NCBI GenBank assembly: GCA_963971405.1
Contig: OZ020484.1
Span: 31,208,770-31,272,769 of the forward strand
From: Psococerastis gibbosa
Taxonomy: Eukaryota; Arthropoda; Insecta; Psocodea; Psocidae
Length of the DNA: 64,000 nucleotides
Direction of reading: 5' to 3'
The notes under the pieces were generated by a model. That model was not told where the DNA came from and ran no database searches. It was given only the letters and a program-made list of their open reading frames with translations. Position numbers and translations under genes: made by a program. Positions 54,761 to 64,000 of the stretch are shown here, in pieces. Every line of letters starts with the position of its first letter. The first letter of the stretch is position 1.

Positions 54761-55008
54761 GAGGAGCTTGGTTTACAAACGTGGCCAACTCCATTTTTTC
54801 ACAAAATGGGGTTTTGATCCGACCTTGCAGAAAATTTTAATGTCCACCTGTACGGTGTAAAATAAAGTGACAAAAGCAGCCAGATTGCGCACAGAAACGC
54901 TGAGAAGTCTAGGGTTAGCTATCAACTTAATGCAATTTTCATCAGAAAATCCGCTCTCCTGAAAAATTCTACAACTTGGAGTTGGCCATGTTTGTAAACA
55001 GCCTCCTC
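54761..55008. mobile_element. MITE with GAGGAG ends, copy 1
   Basis: Left GAGGAGCTTGGTTTACAAAC then GTGGCCAACTCCA; right TTGGAGTTGGCCATGTTTGT then AAACAGCCTCCTC. 248 bp. Flanked by ATAT on both sides, a possible target duplication in a TA-rich site. The second copy at 61452 is about 95 percent alike by eye in the same orientation. No coding region. Confidence 0.8.
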
Positions 55009-55129
55009 ATATACCATATAATACTACAATACACAGCTAGGCCAAAGACTGACATTACAATTTTAATTAAATGTTAATTAAAAAGGTTTAAAACCTAAAG
55101 TATTATTTTACATACACATTTTAGATTAT

Positions 55130-56900
55130 CCCCCCCTCCTTTGTCGAAGACTTCGGATCCGCATTATTCAATAGCATTAGATAGGTATTTTGTATTTTGA
55201 GTTCTTTGTAACCTCAAAACCAGATGTCCCGTTTTGGTCACAGTATACTATACAATATTAAAGAGTTCGGTATTGATAATTGGACGCAATTGATCGCGAG
55301 ACAGCGAAACTTCAACCTTTTTGGCTTCAGCAATCACGCTCTGAACACAATTCACTCAGGATGGACAAAGCTGGTATCATACGTGGAACGTCCACTACAA
55401 TAGAAATGAGGTACAACTGCTGATTATATAATACTGTAACATCGAGTTATAATGCTTCAACAAATTAGTTTTTCACAGAGAAAAGTACTGGTGTCACCAG
55501 CATGCGCGGAGCTGATGTTTGATTAACTTGTTTGATTTCCACATTTGCTGCAATGTGACCCAATTTATCAGTTAAACTCGTTCAGTTGCATAAAATCTAA
55601 TCCTATTAAACCCTACCTAACTATTGATACCTAGTCGCTGTATTTCCAAAGGTGTACATAATCAGCACTGACAAACTCACAAACAGCAGGGTTTTAGGGA
55701 GATTCCTCTACCTATTGAGATGGCGACCAATGTTCAACTTTCGGAAAAATTCTTCACAACTTTTCATTTCATGATCCCCTGAACCTAAAACCACCCTCCG
55801 TTCAAAATGTTATATATATATACAGTATGTATATGTATGTATATTGATTTTAGGAAACACTCTAACTTCCGTAAATATTATCCGATTTTTATGAAACTTG
55901 GCACAAAAATTGATCATATAATTGTCTTGATCAAGTTCGTTAACCAGCTAGATCCACTATTTAGTTACAAGATGGCGGCCGATTGAAACCTTGTAAAATT
56001 CATATCTCAGTTAATATTGGTCGCAGAGGAATGAATTACAATCTGACTGAAAGCCCGTATTATTATCTACGATAATGTTAATCATCACTTTTTACGACAA
56101 ATCAACCATTTTAAGATGTCATCCAGTCAAAGTGAAAATAATTTGATAAATAAAAGTTCATAGTCGGCATTGTGGAACACAAGAGTGTTTTGTGTGTCGA
56201 TGTTGTGTCGGAAAAGTAATGTAGTATTTTTTATTTGTTATTATTGTACATATATAGCGTAGGTAAGTAGCGTAAAGGAAAAGAAGGGTCTGCGGAATCT
56301 CCCTACTCCTGATCGGCCAGAGCCGAAAGGGATTTTTAATGCTGTACCTATTCTACAGCTAAAATTAATATTAAAGTTAAATCCATTGGCGAAATATAAA
56401 GGAAATGGTCTTACAGGTTGGTATGGTGCTGAGATGATTAAGCGCTCCGATTTTTTTTTTAAACTAGGGGCTGAGCAACCCGTCAAATATTCTAAACGTT
56501 AAAGTCAATTAAAATTCATAAATTCATAAATTCAGCATCATACTGTGGGACGTATTAGTGTTCCCAATTTCCCTCTGCAATTATTAATTGCATATAACAA
56601 ATTAATGATGATGATGATGAACGAGATAATCAGTATAATGGTTTTCCGTTTAAATACCGGAACATATTGTTTAACTGAAATCACATAGATATTTTAAAAT
56701 AAAACATCTAGGTTTCGCTCGAATTTCGTATGTTTGGCACAGATACAACTACAACTCATACCTGTGTAGAACCAACTTAGCAGACTCATCAAAATGTAAT
56801 AGGTTACCCCAAGATATTTTTTTGGCCTTTAGGTCTGATTGCAAATATATAATTATTATTATTTATTTATTTTATTTTAAGCTGAAATAGTCCGAGTACC
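55130..56900. other. Gene-free stretch
   Basis: No exon found. Near 55800 there is an (AT)n/(TATG)n tract, followed by TCTAACTTCCGTAAATATTA and ATGAAACTTGGCACAAAAAT, a style of sequence like the flank of the (CTGT)n element, so probably an old interspersed repeat. A (GAT)n tract is at 56606. Confidence 0.45.
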
Positions 56901-56904
56901 CCCA

Positions 56905-57540
56905 AAATGTTTGCCAAGGCAGCAACAATGGTTCAAGACAAGTTGCAGAAGATAGTCGAGAAAACTAAATTAAAAATAGGTCATAATAATAATGTCCAGA
57001 AGAACGTTTTTATGAACCTAAGCCTACTTATTGGTCCTTTGTCCAATGCCAACGACTCCATGGATTTCGGGCCTTATTTGTATTGTCTCCGTATGAATTT
57101 TGGGCCATTGGCAAACTAGTATGTGTCCTCGATGTCAACCTACACCAGCTACAAGCGATAATGGATAAGCTCTGAGAAGACCATTGGCGCAGTGTAACAG
57201 GTTGAAGCATGACTCAACCAAGTACAGATACGAGTCATCAAAAATAGGTACTTAATGTAGAAGAAAAACAACAAGCTTACTGTTAATTTGAACAAATGTC
57301 CGATTGGTCATTGAAAAAATGTCACGCCCAAGTACAGTTTTGGCCAATAGTTTTACCAAGTCAGTCACAATGGCCCAAGACAAATTATAGAAGATAGTCG
57401 AGAAAACTAAATTTAAAATAGGTACTTAAAGTAGAAAGAAAACAGCAAGGTTGCTGTTAATTCGAACAAATGTCCGATAGGTCATTGAAAAAATGTCACG
57501 TCCAAGTACAGTTTGTAGAAATGGAAACGTGAGATGAAGA
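56905..57540. repeat. Tandem duplication, unit about 180 bp (2.5 units)
   Basis: Shared blocks repeat in order: AATGG(T/C)(T/C)CAAGACAA, GAAGATAGTCGAGAAAACTA, AATAGGTACTTAA, GTAGAA, AACAAATGTCCGAT(T/A)GGTCA and AAAAATGTCACG(C/T)CCAAG, at about 56925/57370, 57245/57417 and 57291/57465. An unrelated stretch (57040-57240) interrupts the first unit. It contains no conserved reading frame. Confidence 0.7.
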
Positions 57541-57844
57541 ATAGAGTGAGATCGGATGAAGACTACAGTAAATCGTGCTGCGGTGCCTTCTATTTACTCG
57601 GCTGTTAGCCCCTCAGTTCTCCCCCCTCCCACCACCGCCCCATCCCCTCCACAAATCATATACGAGCTCGACTAAATGTTAGAATTAATTCTGCACCAGC
57701 CATCTCAGGATAAAGCAGATTAGGAAACCACTGATATCTCTCGCAGTAGGGCAGCCCTGGAAGATAAAGATGAAGGGCCCTTTCTAGCTTTCCTATCTGT
57801 GGGAAGCACTCTGATTTTTACGGTGAATATATATACAGTATTGT

Positions 57845-58440
57845 TTATGGTGGAGTTATGTTTGTGATGTTGCTCTTTGAAGACATTTTTCGTCTTGATT
57901 ATTGTAGAGCAGTTATCTTTCTGGTTAATAACTTTTCTTGCTATAAATATATTTGCAGTGTTGTTTATTACGGATTTGTTTTCTGCGGTCGTGATCTTTA
58001 CAATTTACGGTGTTGTTGTTTGCAGAAATTTTTCGTTTGTTCATTGTGAAGTTCTTTTCTGCGGTGTTGATATTTAAAAAAAGAAATAAAGAAAATTGTA
58101 TTTATTTTCCGAGTATACAGGCGAATTTTGGACCCTTCGGCCGACTTTTGTAACATTTGGTTCATTACGGAATATTTTTTGTCTTAATTATTATGTAGTT
58201 GTTTTCTTTACAGAAAATGTTGCTATCTATCTGTGATGATATTTACGGTGTTGTTCGTCGTGGAATTTTATTTTGTCCTGGTTATTGTGGAGTTGATTTC
58301 ACTAAGTTTAATGCATTTTCTGGGAGGGTATTGCGATATTGTTTATTATGGAGTTATTTTCAGCGGTACTGATCTTTACGCTGTTGTACTTCACGGACAT
58401 TTTTCTTCTTGATTATTGTGGAGTTTTTTTTCTGGATTTT
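57845..58440. repeat. Degenerate tandem region, unit near 100 bp
   Basis: Repeated motifs TTTTCGTCTTGATTATTGT, GTTGTTTATTACGGA, TTTTCTGCGGTCGTGATCTT and TTTACGGTGTTGTT recur about five times in similar order. T-rich on the plus strand. Frames through it (57858-58077) are low-complexity. Confidence 0.6.
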
Positions 58441-58639
58441 TGAACTTATCAAGTTCGGGATTACAACGGAGTTTTATGAAATTATGAGATCCCAGGGCAC
58501 AAAAAAGTAGGTATATTTCACGAAAACCCTGCCTGTTCTATGTTGATCTGCAGCTTTACCTGTGCAGCATAGACTTGCGGACGAACTCGGCGTTTTCATT
58601 GATATTCGCCATGTAGGATCATAAAAATCATACCTGGTT

Positions 58640-58725
58640 TGGTAAGTGACTGCAGTTTGGTTTAGTCCAGTTAGCAAAGAATGGAAGGCCGGGGTTCGAG
58701 GCCCAATGTAAGTAAGAAGTAAGTA
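58640..58725 (+). mobile_element. tRNA-like SINE head
   Basis: TTTGGTTTAGTCCAGTTAGC (box-A region) and GGCCGGGGTTCGAGGCCC (box B GGTTCGAGGCC), followed by (GTAA)n repeats to 58740. No functional tRNA fold. Confidence 0.45.
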
Positions 58726-59667
58726 AGCAGGTAAGTAAAAATAAATTTATTTCCTTCAAAACAAAACAGTTTTACAATAATTTAGGAGGTATATCAGTAG
58801 GAGGGAACCCTTTAGGACGAGTCTGTGCTGGGCCCCCTTTATTATAGCTAATAGCTGAAACTAAAACCAAAAACTTAAATATAGGGCTATAAGAAAACAA
58901 ATATGCGAATAATAATAATAATAGTATTAGGACATATTTTCCTTTGAGACCAGTTCCACCCAACTGCAGTATAGCCTATAAATGGGATCTCGTCTTCACC
59001 GGTAGGGAAAAATAGGGATGCTATAATCACGACATTCCCAATACAGAAGCCAATAGAAAGGATGCTCTACAAGTTCTCAGGCCTAACCCCGCAACAATAT
59101 TAGAGAAAGGAAGACATGAAAAATGGACGGAAACGGGAGTCTCCACCTTGCCGGGGTGGTATGCCGACCACTGCGCCAAATCCGTCTTCCTGTCTCTAAT
59201 TCCCCTGCCTGTAGAGTCTTCAGTTCTCAGCTCAGTAGCAGGTTCTTTCACATTTATAAAATTTTTATTTACAATGTAGGCCTAATGTAGTTATTGTATG
59301 TACATAATATTAACCCAACTTCCGCCATATTTTTAAGAAAAGCAAAGCAAGAACGAATTCGGATCAGATGCATTACCTTTGCCTCAAAGGAAATGCTTAC
59401 CTTTGACCTGAGACACAAGACACCCCACGTGAAATTTTATATGCGACACATCCTTTTTTTTGCGCCATGTTCTTGCTCGTAGAAATTCCTTAGACGTCGT
59501 CTTTGAAGCTTTTGAACCATTTCAACTAAGAATTCGTCCTTTTTAGTAGTTCTAAACCAAGACATTTTCCAAGAAATTGTTTTCACCATTATACGCATTT
59601 TATTTCTCTTGTTCCACTTCGTTACCATCCCCATATTTCCACTTTGGAAAAGCTTGTAAGGGAGTAT

Positions 59668-59815
59668 ACGCATATACAGCGACTTCGGTGGCAATTGGTG
59701 GTAGCTTGCTAGTACTTGTGCGAGTCTCAACACACCTTGCGATCGGAGGCGTGTCGTAACTCGATGCAAGTACCTTTTAGGTTACTTAGTGAGGCGATTG
59801 AAGAGGTTAATTAAT
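59668..59815 (-). mobile_element. SINE-like repeat family E, copy 5
   Basis: GCGACTTCGGTGGCAATTGG, AGTACTTGTGCGAGTCTCAA, GAGGCGTGTCGTAACTCG and GAAGAGGTTAATTAATGCAC. Same orientation as the copy at 2726. Confidence 0.65.
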
Positions 59816-60415
59816 GCACTGGATTGGGAAAAGAACCCGACGGCTTCCTTTGCATTCCACGTTCGGCAACTTTACTTACGATGGTGGAAGCCACCCTTAA
59901 TAGAATATTCCTTGCCATTTGATAAGCAGGGTCTAACGAGACCATAGGGCATGTTCCGGACCATCAAATCTCAAAGTATGTGGATATTATGTATAATATA
60001 ATGTATAATGGGATAAGTGTGGGCCCAGCCACCATGTTAATTTATATTACTCACTCACCGATATTACTCCATTAAAATTTTATTTTAAAATGTCAACAAA
60101 TGAATATCTTTAGTTTCAGAATTGAACGGATATTTTGAATACATGTTTAAATCCGCTTTACTATCTGCGGGCCCACTAGGCACTATGGTGACTTTTTTAT
60201 ATTCTGAACCTGGAATTAAAAAATTACACAAAATAAATTTGGAATGGAGAGCACTATTCAAAATTGTCATGACCCCCCCACCCCCTAAATGAGGAAATTC
60301 AGAGTAAATTCATAAGATACCTAGTAAAAAAAAAATGAAAAAACTCAACTGTTCAACAAAAAATATTACGTAACAGCAAAGGCTTTCACGGCCGGAGTCA
60401 AATGAAGAAACAGTA

Positions 60416-60626
60416 GAATCCGGGCTGATGGGCCGTGATCGAAATGAAAGCGAACTTCCAAACGTTTCGTCAACATCTGCGGTCGACATCTTCAGTGGAA
60501 CTGCGTAGACTTCCAAGATACAATCTTAGAAGTCTACGCAGTTCCACTGAAGATGTCGACCGCAGATGTTGACGAAACGTTTGGAAGTTCGCTTTCATTT
60601 CGACCACGGCCCATCAGCCCGGATTC
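60416..60626. repeat. Near-perfect palindrome, 98-bp arms, with hammerhead-like core
   Basis: Arms 60416-60513 and 60529-60626 are exact complements except for one mismatch (GTGATCG versus CGACCAC); the 15-base spacer is CAAGATACAATCTTA. Each arm contains CTGAAGA followed by a GTCGAC/GTTGAC stem and GAAAC. Older, broken copies are at 28690-29035 and 39515-39625, so this is a transposable family, possibly linked to Penelope-like or retrozyme elements; that link is inference. Confidence 0.85.
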
Positions 60627-61451
60627 AACTGATTTGGTAAAAAAATTACCTTTTAAACTTATAAAAAACATGTGACCCCCCTCCCTACATTTTCCGCTGG
60701 ATCCGCCCTTAATTATACGATGGAGAAAATATAATTTTATTATAAAAGTTCAAAACCGTTCGTCTGAACACATATTCAATTCATCGCTCATGAAATATTA
60801 AGATTAATTAGGATTAATTAATATTAATTACTATTTAACTTTTTTTTTTGAAATAAAACTACAGTACCTATGGCTAATAATATCATTACTGAATGAAACG
60901 ACATGCTATTTAGAATGTTAGCTCTGTAAGGTGGAGAAATTATGCCTTAGCTGTTTCTTCAAAACTATGACGTGACCCAAAACCATGGCATGAGGGAAAG
61001 GGAGCTATTCTATTGCATATAGATACACAACGGTAGGTTTCGCGCCCAGTAAGCTGAGCCCACTCTTGACAAATTAGAAACCACTCCCTTTTCCAGCTTT
61101 CTTTTTTTGAGGTGACGAGTTTTCTGGGTCTTATTATTATCTCACAATAGCCGGAATTTGGATATTGTTCTAATGAACAAAGGAATTAATTATCTGGAAG
61201 ATTTTATTAATCAAATCTGTCCACGACAGTTCTATAAGAATGTTTTTTGTCTCCTTAATTGGAGAAGAACCAACTTTTGGCTCAAGTCACAAAATATCAC
61301 TCCCAATCGAATACCAATATTTAGGCTACTCCCAGTACGATACGTACATTCTCAATCGTTGATAAAATGCTAAACATCATATATTCCAATAAAGCTCCAA
61401 AATTTGAATATGTCACTAGGTAGGTATTTTTGTAAGTAGACTAGTACATAC

Positions 61452-61697
61452 GAGGAGCTTGGTTACAAACGTGGCCAACTCCATTTTTTTACAAAATGGG
61501 GTTTAGATACGACCGTGCAGAAAATTTTAATGTCCACCTGCCCGTTGTAAAATAAAGTGACAATGCAGTCAGATTGCGCACAGAAGCGCTGAGAAGTCTA
61601 GGGTTAGCTATAAACTTAATGCGATTTTCAACAGAAAATCCACTCTCCTGAAAAATTCTACAACTTGGAGTTGGCCATGTTTGTAAACAGCCTCCTC
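61452..61697. mobile_element. MITE with GAGGAG ends, copy 2
   Basis: 246 bp, left GAGGAGCTTGGTTACAAACG, right ..GTTTGTAAACAGCCTCCTC. Interior as in 54761-55008 (GATTGCGCACAGAAGCGCTG, TCTAGGGTTAGCTATAAACT). The flanks ATAC and ACAG do not match, so no target duplication is seen here. Confidence 0.78.
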
Positions 61698-61951
61698 ACA
61701 GTCTTATAACCATTATTTTTGGTGCAATGTACTGTTTCCAAAATTAGGCCTTAAAGCCATGAATTTCGATATTTCTTGGTTAAAAATTTACTAATTTCTT
61801 ATATAAACAGTATATATAGCCTATAAAACATGAGAAAACATTACAAGTATCAATTTTACAAGAACCGATACGAGTGAATCCGCACATGTATTCCTACTTA
61901 TTACAATAAGTAGGTAGGTAGCCTACGGTAATAGCTGCATGGTAAGTAAGT

Positions 61952-62140
61952 GCCACTGCTCTATTTGGGATGTTGTGGTCAGCAACAAGCCCTGCAGCCA
62001 TTTTCCCCCTACAGATGGACGTAAGGTGCTTATTAGAGTTGGATGGACCCAGACCAGTGGAAACTATTTTCTATTGTATCGAGTCTCAAACCTCGACCTT
62101 CCGTTTCATATTTCAGTTCTCTACCAACTGGACTATTCCT
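61952..62140 (-). mobile_element. tRNA-like SINE family D, copy 3
   Basis: Minus strand starts AGGAATAGTCCAGTTGGTAG (box-A region TTGGTAGAGAAC), then GTCGAGGTTTGAGACTCGAT (box-B-like GGTTTGAGACTC). The remote part contains GGATGTTGTGGTCAGCAAC, shared with 8075. Its left end in minus reading touches the MITE at 62143, which probably inserted at the SINE edge. Confidence 0.65.
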
Positions 62141-62142
62141 AA

Positions 62143-62320
62143 GGCGTGTATTCCACTGGTCAATATTCCGTCATTTGTGAATAAAAAAAAGTTGAGATAT
62201 TTGTTTTAAGGAGACTGTTATGTAGATAAGTTAAGTATATACATAATAGCCTCCTTAAAGCAAAAATCTCAACTTATTTTAATCACAAATGACCGAATAT
62301 TGACCAGTGGAATACACGCC
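62143..62320. mobile_element. PIF/Harbinger-like MITE, intact 178-bp copy
   Basis: Ends GGCGTGTATTCCACTGGTCA and ..TGACCAGTGGAATACACGCC, flanked by TAA on both sides (62140-62142 and 62321-62323). Arms of about 70 bp extend through ATTCCGTCATTTGTGA and AAGTTGAGAT. The centre is GTAGATAAGTTAAGTATA. Reference copy for the disrupted element at 15953. Confidence 0.9.
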
Positions 62321-62339
62321 TAATCAATGTTAATTTCAT

Positions 62340-62968
62340 TATTTTATGGAATAATGTCCCAGGGGATTGATTGAGTGCCTTTTGAAATATCAGAAATAAA
62401 ATCTTCCGAAGACCAATAGATGAATGGTTTGATCTTCTGTATGCTGTAAAAAGAAACAGTAATCCCTTATCATTGAAAAAGACTCCGGGGCTCAATGAAA
62501 TGTCCCCAAGAAGAGACTCAAAGGCATCAAAAGTGATGGCTTCTCTCCCACATCCTACATCACAAATTCTCTGCCTTTACTAGAAAACTTGGTCTTTTCA
62601 TATGAAAATATCACATCTTTCCTGATCTATGCATTGAAGTATAACACTTAGATCACCTTCTGATTCGATCACGAACTTGCTTAAGTGAGGCACTCGACAG
62701 TTCCCAATCTGTAAATGGTAAGCTTGTCACTGCTGTCACTTGCAACTGCTGTGAGCTGATTTTAAGGATGCGAAGCAAATTTCCAACGGTCAGGACTCAT
62801 GTGGGAACAATGTCAATGTGTCCGAAAAATCCATTAAGTGGCAAGGCTCGTTGAGCCACTACAAGTAGGCCAACGTCCATCAAATAATAATGGAGTCGTC
62901 TGCTACTTTAAATGCCCCTCCTATCGACGACTGGCGATCATCATGGCAATCTTGACCTTGGAAACTTG
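62340..62968. other. Gene-free stretch of unknown origin
   Basis: Less AT-rich than its surroundings, with interrupted frames on both strands (for example 62283-62495 minus). It could be a decayed transposase or other old coding fragment, but I recognise no motif. Confidence 0.35.
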
Positions 62969-63166
62969 TGTTTTCTGCGATAACTCAGTAAAATAAAAAT
63001 AAGTACCTAACTCAAACGGGGGCGTATCCTAATAAGCTAATAACTAGGAACTCCAAATTACGCTCCTGGAGGTTTAGGTACCTATGAAATGAGAGTGGAC
63101 TGTATGAAAATAATATGATTTGGTAAGAGAATAAGAAATAAGAGAATAAGCCTACCGTACTCTGCT
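62969..63166 (-). repeat. Dispersed 198-bp repeat, copy 2 of 2
   Basis: Reverse complement of 12759-12956 with few differences (for example GGGGGCGTATCC versus the complement of GGATACGCTTCTG). Ends at TCTGCT near 63166 as in the other copy. Confidence 0.75.
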
Positions 63167-63659
63167 TACTCGGTGAAGGTGTAGTACAGTAGGTAGACCT
63201 ATTATAATATGTAATGTATAGTGTGGTGCTGTAAGGTGTCTGGGTGTATGTGTTTTAAGTGAATAGGCTACACTACTTATCTACTGCTGGAGTCCGTGGC
63301 TTGCAAAGTATCCGCAGGAATCACAGCAGGGGCGAGCACAATAAACACTGTTTAATATAAAGAATAATAACACAAACAAGAGAACACTACAACCACAACT
63401 AATAAAATTAATGTAAATTAACAATAGGTAAATAATTAGAACCTATCGGAGCCGTCGCAATATTACTGAATGCAGGGTGCGGGGTAGAGTACCTAGCAGA
63501 TTTTAGGGGTAGGTACCTCTGCGACAACAACCCGCAACTATGTTTAGCTTGTGCAATGCGAGGCATTCACAGACAAAACTGCTGATCTGAAGAGGGAAGT
63601 CGTGCTCTTGCCAAATCACTGTCTCAGGTTTCTCCACCAGGATGTTATAAATAAATAAA

Positions 63660-63868
63660 TATTGGCTTTTTGTTGTTCTATTACTAAGCCAACCTAGCGG
63701 AGTTAGGGATGTAAAGCCCTCTCTTTCACTCAGCTAGGATGACCCGGGACCGCCTACTTTGCATGCCCTCCGAAGCATGGACAGAAAATGTAGCTAGTGT
63801 GGGACTCGAACCATCAACCTTTCGTTTGAAAGTCGGAGTCTGTACCACTACACTACAGGACCTGACAC
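63660..63868 (-). mobile_element. tRNA-derived SINE family H, copy 2
   Basis: Minus strand head GTAGTGTAGTGGTACAGACT with box B GGTTCGAGTCCC, and tail with TTAGTAATAGAACAACAAAA as in 21640-21852. The GAGCGAAAG region differs slightly between the copies. A family with box A and B intact enough to be called. Confidence 0.72.
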
Positions 63869-64000
63869 ACTGCATGTTCTTCTTCTGCCGAGAGCCCTTA
63901 GCCCTTCTATCTTCCCTTCAATTATTTCATGCAGAAGGCGATACCTTTCGTACTTTATCATATATCCGAAGTATATTAGTTTCCGTTTCTTTACCGTCAG

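Noticed and set aside
59437..59769. Minus-strand frame of 110 codons as a possible upstream exon.
   Set aside because: Its first third lies in SINE family E and the rest has no domain. A GTAAGC near 59400 follows a stop.
60085..60270. Minus-strand frame with GSEYKKVTIVPSGPADSKAD.
   Set aside because: Looked protein-like, but there is no donor or acceptor in phase, no known motif, and it does not match the missing N-terminal cyclase exons.

Overview
The window is AT-rich, intron-dominated animal DNA, and I see no bacterial or viral gene order in it. The one gene I can support is a receptor-type (membrane) guanylate cyclase of the natriuretic-peptide-receptor-like class, on the minus strand. 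Ten internal exons between 28510 and 53565 join in a consistent frame (477 codons plus one base). They encode the membrane-proximal half of the extracellular ANF-type domain, a single transmembrane helix, the juxtamembrane segment and most of the kinase-homology domain (KHD). The N-terminal exons (signal peptide, distal extracellular domain) and the C-terminal exons (dimerisation helix, cyclase catalytic domain) are not visible, so the gene runs out of the window on both sides. The protein resembles arthropod natriuretic-peptide-type cyclases. Together with the repeat content this suggests an invertebrate, probably an arthropod, but I cannot name the species.

Almost everything else is repeats. 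(1) PIF/Harbinger-like MITEs: several families share termini of the type GGCG..(A/T)TTCCA, and TWA target duplications are visible (8775-9158, 15020-15403, 15953-17109, 22163-22542, 62143-62320; relatives at 14719, 23864 and 45699). (2) hAT-like non-autonomous elements with 8-bp target duplications (24754-25023, 40483-40662, 52432-52987). Long G/C homopolymers lie just inside the termini of several of these. (3) Decayed non-LTR retrotransposons with reverse transcriptase and RNase H remnants (276-755, 1612-2402, 16019-16704, 28142-28405). (4) Several tRNA-like SINE families. (5) A long interspersed element carrying a (CTGT)n microsatellite (6262, 9280, 29560, 36808). (6) An AT-rich palindromic MITE (94, 851, 12961, 25998). 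(7) Other inverted-repeat elements at 29279, 32353, 54761 and 61452, and a near-perfect 98-bp-arm palindrome at 60416-60626.

Layout: 1-28.5 kb is repeat-rich with no host exon that I trust, so it is either a very long intron of the cyclase gene or intergenic DNA. 28.5-53.6 kb holds the ten cyclase exons separated by repeat-filled introns. 53.6-64 kb is again repeats and unassigned DNA, presumably the intron upstream of the first exon seen. The most interesting items are a diverged, phase-preserving partial duplicate of a cyclase exon (49870-49971), the 98-bp palindrome with a hammerhead-like core (60416-60626), a three-layer nest of transposons with exact target duplications (15953-17109), and the shared terminal motif of the Harbinger-like MITEs.
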